Of a stretch of 64,000 nucleotides of DNA, positions 55,299 to 64,000 are shown one piece after another. A model generated the notes under the pieces. The model ran no database searches, was not told the DNA's origin, and saw only the letters and a list, made by a program, of their open reading frames with translations. Each line of letters opens with the position of its first letter. The first letter of the stretch is position 1. This DNA is from Asticcacaulis endophyticus (lineage in GTDB: Bacteria > Pseudomonadota > Alphaproteobacteria > Caulobacterales > Caulobacteraceae): positions 558,001 through 622,000 of the forward strand of contig NZ_BMZB01000001.1 of assembly GCF_014652575.1 (NCBI RefSeq). The letters are read 5' to 3'. Position numbers and translations under genes: made by a program.

Positions 55299-55526
55299 AT
55301 GGCCAGCGATAAACCCGACACCGCGTCCGAAATCCCAGAACCCATTCCTGCCAAGGCTTTAACGCCGCAAGCCCAGCGCGCTTTGGCCGAAGCGGCTGAG
55401 CGTCGCGCACAGGCCGATGCACTGGAGCAGGCCCGCCTGAAAGACATCGAAGAGGGCGGCCCCGCAGGCTTAGAACCCACTCGCTACGGCGACTGGGAAC
55501 GTAAGGGCATCGTCACAGATTTTTAG
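55299..55526 (+). CDS. DUF1674 / succinate dehydrogenase assembly factor 4-like protein
   Basis: The 75-aa protein ends with EPTRYGDWERKGIVTDF, the invariant C-terminal signature of DUF1674, whose mitochondrial member SDHAF4 (Sdh8) binds flavinated SdhA during complex II assembly. The first 50 residues are Ala/Glu-rich and helical. No sdh genes are nearby. The gene ends at a family A hairpin whose stem starts at its last bases. Confidence 0.88.
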   Translation: MASDKPDTASEIPEPIPAKALTPQAQRALAEAAERRAQADALEQARLKDIEEGGPAGLEPTRYGDWERKGIVTDF

Positions 55527-55609
55527 CAGGGTCACAGACCCTGCACCCTGAACTTGGAGCAAACCCGTCATTGGTTTTGGATATCGGGTGCAGGGGACAA
55601 GTCCCCTGC
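55526..55609. repeat. Family A inverted pair (BIME-like) between the DUF1674 gene and the lipoprotein gene
   Basis: Left unit: GCAGGGTC-ACA-GACCCTGC followed by ACCCTGAACTTGGAGC (55526-55560). Right unit on the other strand: GCAGGGGAC-TT-GTCCCCTGC followed by ACCCGATATCC (55609-55578). The tails face each other; each stem lies at a gene 3' end (within 0 and 15 nt of a stop codon). Confidence 0.68.
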
Positions 55610-55623
55610 GTAATGCCTCATAA

Positions 55624-56193
55624 TTACTTCGCCGCCGGACGCACAACCCGCGGTTCAAGGTTTTGCTTCACCTCGCGCGCATCAAACGCCATGGCATCAT
55701 TCGCAGGCTTCGGGCCCTTACCGAAGATAACCTCGGCATTGGCTTCGTAGCGGCGGAATTCCTGGGTATCGACCTCATCAAAGGCGCTGTAGCCAAAGCC
55801 CCAACGGCTCCAGCGGTTGCGCTGATAATAGCGCCACGACAAAGATCCATAAAACGGGCTGTAGAACGGGTCGCGGCTGACCGTTGTGCGATAGGTCTTG
55901 TTTTCTTCGGTATTGCGGTGGGCCAAGGTAAACCAGTCATAGCCGTTTTCCAGCGTCAGTTCTGCCGCGCGGAACAACATATAATCCTCAACCGTCTCCC
56001 GCGGGGTTGAGGTATTGCCGGAGAAGCTCAGGCGGTAACGGTTGCTCTCAATCCGCTGCTCCTGATAGCCACGGGCAAAGCTGGCGGACGATTTCGGGTC
56101 TGCCGGCTGATAAGGTGTCGGCGTCGCACAGGCCGCGAGCGTCAGGGCGGCAACACTTGTAAGAGCCAGTAAAATTTTACGCATTGGTTTCAT
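55624..56193 (-). CDS. CC0125/CC1285-family lipoprotein
   Basis: The 189-aa protein has a lipoprotein signal (ALTLAACATPTPYQPA) and the family blocks FARGYQEQRIESNRYRLSFSGN and VEDYMLFRAAELTLENGYDWFTLAHRNTE. The family was named after two Caulobacter proteins and has no known function; it is one of the signs that this is a Caulobacterales genome. A GGGGGAA lies just upstream of the start. Confidence 0.88.
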   Translation of the reverse strand: MKPMRKILLALTSVAALTLAACATPTPYQPADPKSSASFARGYQEQRIESNRYRLSFSGNTSTPRETVEDYMLFRAAELTLENGYDWFTLAHRNTEENKTYRTTVSRDPFYSPFYGSLSWRYYQRNRWSRWGFGYSAFDEVDTQEFRRYEANAEVIFGKGPKPANDAMAFDAREVKQNLEPRVVRPAAK

Positions 56194-56268
56194 GTCAAAT
56201 TCCCCCGCTGTATGCGGTTATACTATCTCCCCCAAAGCTTATACGTCAATGTGGCTTTAATAGGTCAC

Positions 56269-56940
56269 TTATAAAGGCCGCATCATCAGTAGCTCGTGAG
56301 CCGCATGATAAAAGATCATGGCGGCAATCCCCATCAGCAGCACGCCAACCAGCAGATCGAACTTTTGCTTATTGTGCGGATCATTGAGCACTTTCGCCAG
56401 TCCGACCGCCCCTAACCCGTAAGCCGTCATGGAAATCATATCCATGCCGATGGTCGTGGCGGCAAAGACACTCATCTGCGCGGGCATGGGTCGGGTGATA
56501 TCGACAAACGGCGGCAGGACGGCGCTGAAAAACAGCGTCACCTTGGGATTCAGGATCTGCACCCCAAAACCGCGCTTAAAGGTTAGCCACAGGCTATCTG
56601 AAATCATGGTCGCGGGCAGGGCTATCGTTTCCCCGGCAAGGTTCAGCCCGCTTTTGAAGGTATTAAACCCGATCCAGCCGAGATAGAGCGCACCCAACAC
56701 CGCGATAAGCTGAAACACCAGCGGCACCGCCAGTATCAGCAAGTGAAGCCCAAAGGCGGCGGCGATAAACCAGATCAGGGTCGCGGCATTCAATCCGGCT
56801 ATGGCCGAAAAGACGTGGGCAGGCTTACCCGATCGTCCCGTGGCTATAGCAAACAGATTGGCAGGCCCAGGCGCTATCGCCATGACGAACATGGCGACCA
56901 GAAAGGCGGAGAACTTGGACGGATCGACGGGCAGGGTCAT
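56269..56940 (-). CDS. LysE/RhtB-family exporter
   Basis: The 223-aa membrane protein has the LysE signature near its start (AFLVAMFVMAIAPGPANLFAIATGRSG), five to six hydrophobic helices, and WIGFNTFKSG in the second repeat half. Such carriers export amino acids or homoserine lactones; the substrate is unknown. I use the ATG at 56940, since the upstream alternative at 56994 would run through a family A hairpin and begin with a segment foreign to the family. Confidence 0.9.
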   Translation of the reverse strand: MTLPVDPSKFSAFLVAMFVMAIAPGPANLFAIATGRSGKPAHVFSAIAGLNAATLIWFIAAAFGLHLLILAVPLVFQLIAVLGALYLGWIGFNTFKSGLNLAGETIALPATMISDSLWLTFKRGFGVQILNPKVTLFFSAVLPPFVDITRPMPAQMSVFAATTIGMDMISMTAYGLGAVGLAKVLNDPHNKQKFDLLVGVLLMGIAAMIFYHAAHELLMMRPL

Positions 56941-56956
56941 AGGGGCGCTGAGTTTA

Positions 56957-56981
56957 TGGGGCGCGGGGTCTGAGACCCCGC
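56957..56981 (-). repeat. Family A hairpin upstream of the LysE gene
   Basis: GCGGGGTC-TGA-GACCCCGC (56963-56981); on the minus strand the stem is followed by GCCCCATAAAC, which resembles the tails of the other copies. It lies between argG and the LysE gene, next to a separate terminator. Confidence 0.45.
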
Positions 56982-56990
56982 AGTTACTGT

Positions 56991-57033
56991 TCAATAGAAA
57001 AGCCCGACCGCAAGGGCCGGGCTTTTCTATTGA
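56991..57033. terminator. Strong bidirectional terminator downstream of argG
   Basis: TCAATAGAAAAGCCCG pairs with CGGGCTTTTCTATTGA (16 bp) around an 11-nt loop. It should end the argG transcript before the LysE gene. Confidence 0.92.
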
Positions 57034-57043
57034 AGGATAAAGG

Positions 57044-57067
57044 CTGGGGCCACAAGCCCCAGACCCC
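57044..57067 (+). repeat. Family A hairpin at the argG 3' end
   Basis: CTGGGGC-CACAA-GCCCCAG is followed by ACCCC and CAAACTT; the argG stop codon is only a few bases further. It is a typical family A unit facing the gene end. Confidence 0.55.
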
Positions 57068-57072
57068 CAAAC

Positions 57073-58308
<1,236 letters not shown>

Positions 58309-58394
58309 GGGGCAAAACCGCCTTAACAAGAGGGGACAAACTATGTCCGCGCGTTTAAAGCCCCAACCCCCAAGATGCAAGTTGTTTTGCACCC

Positions 58395-58530
58395 TTAAAC
58401 CTTATGGATAACCCGCTGTGAGGCGGCGAAAAGTTCTGGCTTTTGAGCACTGCCGCGCAGCGTACATGGGTACGTGAGCAGCAGAGCGGAAAAAGACGGG
58501 ATTTTGCAGCCCCTCACAGATAGGGTTAGG
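58395..58530. other. Unexplained structured intergenic stretch between kup and argG
   Basis: The gap carries CGTACATGGGTACG (stem CGTAC/GTACG) flanked by GCAGC-type repeats on either side, an A-rich run and GCAGCCCCTCACAG. No reading frame here looks like a protein, although one minus-strand frame is open. It may hold the argG leader or a small RNA; I cannot assign it. Confidence 0.25.
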
Positions 58531-58537
58531 CGAAGGT

Positions 58538-60637
58538 TTACACAGTGACTTGCGTTCCAAGTTCGACCACCCGTCCCGGCGGAATATGGAAATATTCGGT
58601 CGGATTGGCGGCGTTTTTCATCAGGAAGATATAGAGCTTGTCCTGCCACAGCGGCATACCGGAATTGGCCGACGGCACCACCGAGCGCCGCCCCAGAAAG
58701 AACGAAGTCGACATGATGTCGAACTTCAGCCCCTGTTTGCGGCATAGGCCCAGCGCCTTGGGCAGGTTCGGGCTTTCCATAAAGCCGTAGGCAATCACCA
58801 CTTTTTTGAAATCGGCATTGATGATTTCAATCGTCACCCGGTCTTCGGGGGCGACGCGCGGGGTGTTGGCGGTCTTGACGGTCAGGATGACGTTTTTCTC
58901 ATGCAGAACCTTATTGTGCTTAAGGTTGTGCATCAGGGCGACCGGCGCCACATCAGGGTCTGAGGTCAGGAAAATGGCCGTGCCTGACGCGCGGTGAGGC
59001 GGGCGGGCCTGCATCATGTCGACCAGATCATTGAGGCCAACACTGTCGCGGCGGGTCTTTTCGGTCAGGATTTGCGTGCCGCGCACCCAGGTCGCCATGA
59101 CAATAAACAGAGCCGTGGCAATCAGGATCGGCAACCAGCCGCCGGTGAAGAAACGCAGCATATTGGCCGTCAGGAACGCCAGATCGAGGATCATAAACGG
59201 GATGAGGAAGGCCAGAACCTGCGCCCAGCGCCACTTCCACAACTGGCGCATGACAATGGCGGCCATAGCGGTGGTCACCACCATAGTCCCGGTCACGGCC
59301 AGACCATAGGCATGGGCGAGGGCCGAAGAGGTCTGGAAGCTCAGCATGACCACCAACACCCCGATCAGCAGCATGGAATTGATCTGCGGCACGAAAATCT
59401 GACCTGACTGGGTCTCCGACGTGCGCAGCACATCCAGTCGCGGCAGGAGGCCAAGCTGGATCGCCTGCTGCGTCAGGGAAAACGCGCCCGTAATCACCGC
59501 CTGAGAGGCAATAAAGGTCGCCGCACCGGCCAGCAGCACCAGTGGCAAACGCAAGGCCAGCGGGGCCATCTCAAAGAACCAGTTCAGCTCCTGAAACGGC
59601 GCGCCACTCTCAATAGACAGATCGAGCATGCTTAGGGCCAAAGCGCCTTGCCCCAGATAGTTGACCGCCAGACACGGCAACACAAAAAACAGCCACGCCG
59701 CCTGAATGGGCCAGCGTCCGAAATGGCCCATATCAGCGGTCAGGGCTTCGGCCCCGGTCACGGTCAGGAACACCGCCCCCAGCACAATAAAGCCCGCCAG
59801 ACCATGCTCGGCCAGAAACTTCACGGCATAGTAGGGGCTGATCGCCAGCATAATATCGGGGTGGGTGATGAGCTGACTGACACCGAGTGCTGCCATGACC
59901 GCAAACCAGACCATACAGATCGGTCCAAAGAACCGCCCGACCTTTTCGGTGCCGTGGCTCTGGATAAAGAACAGCCCCAGCAACATGATAATGGCAATCA
60001 GCATCACCATCTGGGTGCTGATGGAATCTTCAAGGCCCGGAATGGTGCGCAGCCCTTCAACCGCCGACAAAACCGAAATCGCCGGCGTAATGACCGCATC
60101 GCCGTAAAATAGTGCCGCCCCAATGACGCCCAGCACAAATATGAACGGCGTGCGCTTACCCATGGCGCGCATGGCCAGGGCCATCAGAGACAATACCCCG
60201 CCCTCGCCTTTGTTGTCGGCGCGCATGATGAAAAAGACGTATTTGACGGTCACCACAAGGATCAGCGCCCACAGGGCCAGCGACACCACGCCTAAAATCT
60301 CAGAGCGCGTTACGCCGTCATGGGCGGCGGCATGAAGCGCTTCTTTGAAGGCGTATAGGGGCGACGTGCCGATATCGCCGAACACGACCCCGACCGAGCC
60401 GATGGCCAGCGCCAGAAACCCGGCACCTTTCGCGGCTCCGTGACCACCGCCATGACCCGACGCGGCAGATTCGCTCGCACTTTTGCCATCACCGCAATCT
60501 GTTTTTGCGGCCGCCTCTTTATTCGAGGCCGCAGCATCCTTAGATATAGCAGTGTGAGAAATAGTTTCGCCCGAAGTGGCTCCGGGTGTTGACGAGCCAG
60601 AGGAGGCGGCGTCGTCCTTTGGGGTATCCCCGATCAT
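58538..60637 (-). CDS. kup: Low-affinity potassium uptake protein Kup
   Basis: Kup is a proton-coupled potassium importer in the inner membrane. The 699-aa protein has the family hallmark GVVFGDIGTSPLYAFKEAL, about 12 helices, and GALALSMLDLSIESGAPFQELNWFF. A cytoplasmic C-terminal domain ends in EYFHIPPGRVVELGTQVTV. The start is the ATG with CAGGAGAG upstream. Unlike most Kup proteins it begins with about 60 residues of Ser/Ala/Asp/Gly-rich low complexity before the first helix. Confidence 0.95.
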   Translation of the reverse strand: MIGDTPKDDAASSGSSTPGATSGETISHTAISKDAAASNKEAAAKTDCGDGKSASESAASGHGGGHGAAKGAGFLALAIGSVGVVFGDIGTSPLYAFKEALHAAAHDGVTRSEILGVVSLALWALILVVTVKYVFFIMRADNKGEGGVLSLMALAMRAMGKRTPFIFVLGVIGAALFYGDAVITPAISVLSAVEGLRTIPGLEDSISTQMVMLIAIIMLLGLFFIQSHGTEKVGRFFGPICMVWFAVMAALGVSQLITHPDIMLAISPYYAVKFLAEHGLAGFIVLGAVFLTVTGAEALTADMGHFGRWPIQAAWLFFVLPCLAVNYLGQGALALSMLDLSIESGAPFQELNWFFEMAPLALRLPLVLLAGAATFIASQAVITGAFSLTQQAIQLGLLPRLDVLRTSETQSGQIFVPQINSMLLIGVLVVMLSFQTSSALAHAYGLAVTGTMVVTTAMAAIVMRQLWKWRWAQVLAFLIPFMILDLAFLTANMLRFFTGGWLPILIATALFIVMATWVRGTQILTEKTRRDSVGLNDLVDMMQARPPHRASGTAIFLTSDPDVAPVALMHNLKHNKVLHEKNVILTVKTANTPRVAPEDRVTIEIINADFKKVVIAYGFMESPNLPKALGLCRKQGLKFDIMSTSFFLGRRSVVPSANSGMPLWQDKLYIFLMKNAANPTEYFHIPPGRVVELGTQVTV

Positions 60638-60802
60638 ATGGTGTACTCTCCTGAGGGCGGAAACTACGTTACGCACACACGCACTACGTAAATACCCTCG
60701 TTTGAACGGCGGGGCTATTACGCCCTTTTTAAGATGGTTTCAATCGTTCTCCCTGCTTTTCACTAGGAACCGTCTCAAAATTATCGTAACAATGTTTTGA
60801 TC

Positions 60803-61222
60803 ATGTCTGACAGTCAAAGATTTCCCGTTGCCGCGCATACGCTGGCTTATCTGGCTCACAGAGGCGCCTATTCACGCGAACAGGCGGTGTCATCGTCTGT
60901 GCTGGCCGCCTCCATTCCTACCAATCCGGTGGTCATCCGCCGCATGACGACCCAGCTTTCCAAGGCCGGCCTGGTCGCGACCTGTTCCGGAGTCTCCGGC
61001 GGGGCGTGGCTATTGAAAAAAGCCGACGCTATTCATCTGGATGAGGTTCTGTCCGCCGTGCACGGCTGCGCGCATTTGGGCAGCGCACCACCGGGTGCCA
61101 AGGGCTGCCCCGTCGGTCAGGCCATCCCCAAGGCGGTCAATGAGGCCATGAAGGTCGCCAATAGTGCGGCGTCCGGGGCCTTGTCCAAAATCACCGTGGC
61201 CGATCTGATTAATAGCATCTGA
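60803..61222 (+). CDS. Rrf2-family transcriptional regulator
   Basis: The 139-aa protein has the Rrf2 winged-helix start (RFPVAAHTLAYLAHRG, SSSVLAASIPTNPVVIRRMTTQLSKAGLV) and GVSGGAWLLKKADAIHLDEVLSAV. Two cysteines sit in the region where iron-sulfur Rrf2 proteins bind a cluster (VHGCAHLG, KGCPVGQAI), so it may sense redox or nitric oxide or be a cluster-less YwnA-like repressor. It is divergent from kup and lies 7 nt upstream of the SDR gene, which it may regulate. Confidence 0.88.
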   Translation: MSDSQRFPVAAHTLAYLAHRGAYSREQAVSSSVLAASIPTNPVVIRRMTTQLSKAGLVATCSGVSGGAWLLKKADAIHLDEVLSAVHGCAHLGSAPPGAKGCPVGQAIPKAVNEAMKVANSAASGALSKITVADLINSI

Positions 61223-61229
61223 GGTTCCC

Positions 61230-62027
61230 GTGTCGCGACGTCTCGTTTTAATCACAGGCGCTTCCGCCGGTATCGGGCTGGCGTTCGCACGCGTCTACGC
61301 CTCCCACGGCTGGGATGTCGTGGTTACCGGCCGGCGGGCTGACCGGCTGGAAAAGCTGGTCGAAGAGATTAAGCTGCGCTTTGGCGTCGAAGCCTTTGCC
61401 GTACCGTGTGACCTGTCCGACCCCGCCACCCCTGAAAAGCTGATGGCCGCCATAACCGCGCTGGGCCGTCAGGTCGATGGTCTGGTCAATAATGCGGGCT
61501 ACAGCGTCCCCGAAGGCTTTGTCGGCAATGTCTGGGACAGCCACCGCAATTTCCTTCAGGTCTTGCTGCACGCACCGACCGAGCTGGCTCACCGCGTCCT
61601 GCCCGGTATGATCGAGCGCAAGTTTGGCCGGATCATCAATGTGGCGTCCCTTGCGGCCTATCTGCCCGGATCGCCGGGCGATACGCTGTACGGGCCGGTC
61701 AAATCCTATCTACTGAAGTTTTCGCAGGGTCTGCATCTGGAAACCCGCGATCATGGTGTGCATGTCTCGGCCCTGTGCCCCGGCTGGACCTATTCCGAGT
61801 TCCATGACGTCAACGGCACGCGCTCAAAGTTGTCGCAGTCGTTTCCGGAATGGGTATGGATGGGCGCTGACGAAGTCGCCCGCGAAGGCTATCTGGCGGC
61901 GGAAGCCAACCGTGCCGCCTGCGTCCCTGGTGCGCCCAATAAGGTCGTGTCCGCCGCCCTCAAGGTTCTGCCTGACGACTGGACGCTGGAGTTCGCCTCC
62001 AACCGCTTGCGCAAGATTAACCGGTAA
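61230..62027 (+). CDS. Short-chain dehydrogenase/reductase
   Basis: The 265-aa protein has the NAD(P) motif TGASAGIGLAFARVYA, the structural NNAG motif (VNNAGYSVPEGF), the catalytic serine in INVASLAAYLPG, and the YGPVK catalytic Tyr-Lys pair. An arginine a few residues after the first glycines (VTGRRADR) suggests NADPH use. GTG is the start codon. It probably shares a transcript with the Rrf2 regulator. Substrate unknown. Confidence 0.9.
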   Translation: MSRRLVLITGASAGIGLAFARVYASHGWDVVVTGRRADRLEKLVEEIKLRFGVEAFAVPCDLSDPATPEKLMAAITALGRQVDGLVNNAGYSVPEGFVGNVWDSHRNFLQVLLHAPTELAHRVLPGMIERKFGRIINVASLAAYLPGSPGDTLYGPVKSYLLKFSQGLHLETRDHGVHVSALCPGWTYSEFHDVNGTRSKLSQSFPEWVWMGADEVAREGYLAAEANRAACVPGAPNKVVSAALKVLPDDWTLEFASNRLRKINR

Positions 62028-62038
62028 AGATTTTGAAT

Positions 62039-62767
62039 TTATGCCCCATGCACCGTCGCATACGGGTGGGCGGCGGAAGGCGTAATGATGTCCTGCGTAA
62101 TAACGCTTAAAGACGAGATAATGATCTGGATCGCCAGCGCGCACAGGATCAGACCCAGCACCCGAATAACCACCACCATGCCGACCCGGCCAAGCAGTTT
62201 TGAAATCGTGCCGGTAAAAAAGAACGTCAAAAAGATCGCCACAGCCGTGGACAAAATTGCCCCAAGACCCACCAACATCCCGGCCCAGCCATATTTTTGG
62301 GCTTCCCCGGCCTGAATGATAACCGTCGAAATCGCTCCCGGCCCGATCAGCAACGGAATCGCAAACGGCACCACCAGCTTTTCAAAGCTGATATTGGCCG
62401 ACGCCCGTCCGGTCAGGATTTTGACCTGCTTGTCTGCGTCCGGCTTTTCATTGACGTGCTCGACCTCTTCGAACATGGCCAAAAAGTCGCCACGCGTCAT
62501 ATCAAGGCCCAACAGGAACAGCAAAATGCCGCCGGCAATACGGAACGCATCCATAGAAATGCCGAAAAATTGCAGCAGTTTCAGGCCTGTAAAGAAAAAG
62601 AAACTTAAAAACAGCGCCGAAAATATCGCGATATAAAAGGTCAGCCACTTGCGCGTCGATTTTGAGTGCGACCGCGTCGCCGCCGCGAAAATCGGCACAT
62701 TGCCAATCGGGTCAAGCAGGGCGAACAGGGTGATAAAAAAGTTGACGTAAAACTCAACCAGGTTCAT
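62039..62767 (-). CDS. MarC-family integral membrane protein
   Basis: The 242-aa protein has six hydrophobic helices and the MarC signatures FFITLFALLDPIGNVPIFAAAT, FFGISMDAFRIAGGILLFLLGLDM and VPFAIPLLIGPGAISTVI. The family was once linked to multiple antibiotic resistance, but its function is unknown. The start at 62767 fits the family; the open frame extends 59 codons further, into the pyrF leader, without support. It converges on the SDR gene. Confidence 0.9.
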   Translation of the reverse strand: MNLVEFYVNFFITLFALLDPIGNVPIFAAATRSHSKSTRKWLTFYIAIFSALFLSFFFFTGLKLLQFFGISMDAFRIAGGILLFLLGLDMTRGDFLAMFEEVEHVNEKPDADKQVKILTGRASANISFEKLVVPFAIPLLIGPGAISTVIIQAGEAQKYGWAGMLVGLGAILSTAVAIFLTFFFTGTISKLLGRVGMVVVIRVLGLILCALAIQIIISSLSVITQDIITPSAAHPYATVHGA

Positions 62768-62861
62768 GGGTGACCCGAATTTTGATAAGACGAAGCAGGG
62801 ATTTCGCGACCCTATCAAATCCCACCGTTCGGTTACAGCAGAAACTTTGAGGATCATCATC

Positions 62862-63557
62862 ATGGGCACACTGATTAAAGCTGATCCGCGTTTAATTGTG
62901 GCCCTTGATGAGCCGACCCTTGATGGTGCCCGCGATCTGGCCAAACGGCTGGGCGATCAGGTCAGCTTTTTCAAGATCGGCCTGACCCTGATGGCGCAAG
63001 GCGGTCTGAAACTGGCCTATGAATTGCGCGATCAGGGCAAGATGGTGTTTCAGGACTGGAAGCTGCACGATATCGGCGCACAGGTCGAAGGGGCAGCCCG
63101 CGCAGCCTCACTAGGGGCCTGTGATTTCCTGACCGTCCACGCCGAACCCCAAGTGATGCGCGCTGCCGTCAAAGGCCGTGGATCGTCGAACACCAAGCTT
63201 TTGGGCGTCACCGTCATGACCACCCTGACCGATGCCGACCTTAAGGAAATGGGGTATACGGACAAAGCGCTTGATCTGGTGCTGAAACGTGTCGATCAGG
63301 CGATAGAGTGTGGCATGGACGGCGTCGTCGCCTCGCCGCTGGAGGCCAAAATCATTCGCGCGCGGGTACCCGCTGATTTCCTGATTGTGACCCCCGGTGT
63401 GCGCCCGATCTGGGCCGCCGCCAACGACCAGCAGCGCATCGCCACCCCGGAACAGGCGCTAGGCGACGGCGCGTCTCACCTTGTGGTCGGCCGCCCGATC
63501 ACCGCTGCGGCTGATCCGGTCGAGGCGGCGCAGAAGATTTTGGTAGCGATTGCTTAA
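62862..63557 (+). CDS. pyrF: Orotidine 5'-phosphate decarboxylase
   Basis: PyrF makes UMP from OMP, the last step of de novo pyrimidine synthesis. The 231-aa TIM barrel has LIVALDEPTLDGARDLAKRL, SFFKIGLTLMAQGG, the catalytic Asp-Lys-Asp block FQDWKLHDIGAQV, and TPGVRP followed by the phosphate-binding VVGRPIT loop. The ATG with GAGG upstream is used; the frame is open for 96 nt more. A family A hairpin follows the stop codon by 3 nt. Confidence 0.96.
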   Translation: MGTLIKADPRLIVALDEPTLDGARDLAKRLGDQVSFFKIGLTLMAQGGLKLAYELRDQGKMVFQDWKLHDIGAQVEGAARAASLGACDFLTVHAEPQVMRAAVKGRGSSNTKLLGVTVMTTLTDADLKEMGYTDKALDLVLKRVDQAIECGMDGVVASPLEAKIIRARVPADFLIVTPGVRPIWAAANDQQRIATPEQALGDGASHLVVGRPITAAADPVEAAQKILVAIA

Positions 63558-63560
63558 GTC

Positions 63561-63650
63561 GCAGGGGACTGGTCCCCTGCACCCCGCAATAATTTACGCG
63601 ATACGTTTCGATTAGCCCCTAACTAACGGGTGCAGGGTCTGCGGCCCTGC
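63561..63650. repeat. Family A inverted pair (BIME-like) between pyrF and the DUF6065 gene
   Basis: Left unit: GCAGGGGAC-TG-GTCCCCTGC followed by ACCCC (63561-63585). Right unit on the other strand: GCAGGGCCGCAGACCCTGC (one mismatched pair) followed by ACCCGTTAGTTA (63650-63620). The right stem ends on the base before the stop codon of the minus-strand gene, and the left stem begins 3 nt after the pyrF stop. Confidence 0.68.
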
Positions 63651-64000
63651 CTACTTTCTCTTAGGACGCGGCGCTTCAATCGCGGATTTCAACCGGCGGC
63701 GCACCATATGCTCTGCCGGTGCATCCGCATCTTCGACCGGAATTTCGCCCTTAAAGTAAAAGCGCTGCCAGGCCTGTTTCATCGTCTCGGGATCGCGTTC
63801 TTCCAGCTTGGCATTGAACTCAGTGCGCTTTTCGGTCCAGACCTGATATTGCTTGAGCAACTCCGGATCGGCATCGAGATATTTCAACACCGGCTGCACC
63901 GTATCCATCTTTTGATGCTCAACCAGATTGATAAAGCAGAACGGCTCACCCTTATTGAAATAGACACGACCCGGCCGCGTCATGATCCAGTTCATCGTAA
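63651..64000 (-). CDS. DUF6065-family protein, C-terminal part (cut by window end)
   Basis: The frame is open to the last base of the window, so its start lies outside. The visible part reads NWIMTRPGRVYFNKGEPFCFINLVEHQKMDTVQPVL, then DADPELLKQYQVWTEKRTEFNAKLEERDPETMKQAWQRFYFKGE, a pattern I associate with DUF6065 proteins. The function is unknown. The internal ATG at 63995 is probably not the real start because the motif block before it is normally longer. Confidence 0.7.
   Translation of the reverse strand, partial: TMNWIMTRPGRVYFNKGEPFCFINLVEHQKMDTVQPVLKYLDADPELLKQYQVWTEKRTEFNAKLEERDPETMKQAWQRFYFKGEIPVEDADAPAEHMVRRRLKSAIEAPRPKRK

Noticed and set aside
58395-58745. Minus-strand frame of 116 aa overlapping the kup 3' end
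   Set aside because: It overlaps the conserved Kup C-terminus in another frame and lacks a start signal.

Overview
The window looks like ordinary chromosomal backbone of an alphaproteobacterium in the Caulobacterales, most likely an Asticcacaulis or Caulobacter relative. This is an inference from gene content: a CC0125/CC1285-family lipoprotein, a TonB-dependent receptor, a DUF6065 protein, the order htpX-rsmB-rpe-heparinase-purH, and a tsaE-amgK-murU-addB-addA-trxA block. Coding is dense and fairly GC-rich, with a few AT-richer hypothetical genes. I saw no rRNA, tRNA, transposase, integrase, prophage or CRISPR array. No gap between genes exceeds 300 bases.

Layout. 1-4449 (+): end of trpB, trpA, accD, a small membrane protein, folC. 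4446-14569 (-): trxA, addA, addB, murU-like, amgK-like, tsaE and an acyltransferase, most of them overlapping by 4 nt. 14671-17480 (+): mmsA and three membrane-associated unknowns. 17593-25446: a PQQ-type sugar dehydrogenase, a lone PD-(D/E)XK nuclease-like gene between two strong hairpins, rplS-trmD, a TonB-dependent receptor, and an overlapping pair made of a pentapeptide-repeat protein and a protein with a HEPN-like motif. 25605-42731 (-): the transcription/translation cluster rimP-nusA-ylxR-infB ... rbfA-(zinc-ribbon membrane protein)-truB-rpsO-pnp. It is interrupted between infB and rbfA by about 6 kb carrying purU, an unknown gene and, on the + strand, a 919-aa adenylation-carrier-acyltransferase fusion with a DUF418 membrane protein. 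42988-46205 (+): murJ, trpS and a PCu(A)C-type copper chaperone. 46341-48541: two paralogous hydrolases and a nitroreductase, bracketed by two inverted copies of a 57-nt repeat. 48641-58308 (mostly -): purH, a heparinase II/III-like protein, rpe, rsmB, htpX, an SDHAF4-like protein (+), a lipoprotein, a LysE exporter, argG. 58538-64000: kup, an Rrf2 regulator, an SDR, MarC, pyrF and a truncated DUF6065 gene.

The most interesting things are these. (1) The adenylation-carrier-acyltransferase-3 fusion could activate, carry and transfer an acyl group across the inner membrane in one chain. (2) A family of short hairpin-plus-ACCC elements, single or as inverted pairs, occurs at about a dozen sites, mostly beside stop codons, and resembles REP/BIME elements. 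Two other intergenic repeat families are present. (3) Two small candidate defence or toxin loci are present: the nuclease-like gene and the HEPN-like/pentapeptide pair. (4) AccD has lost the zinc-ribbon cysteines. All calls were made by reading the sequence; no database search was run.
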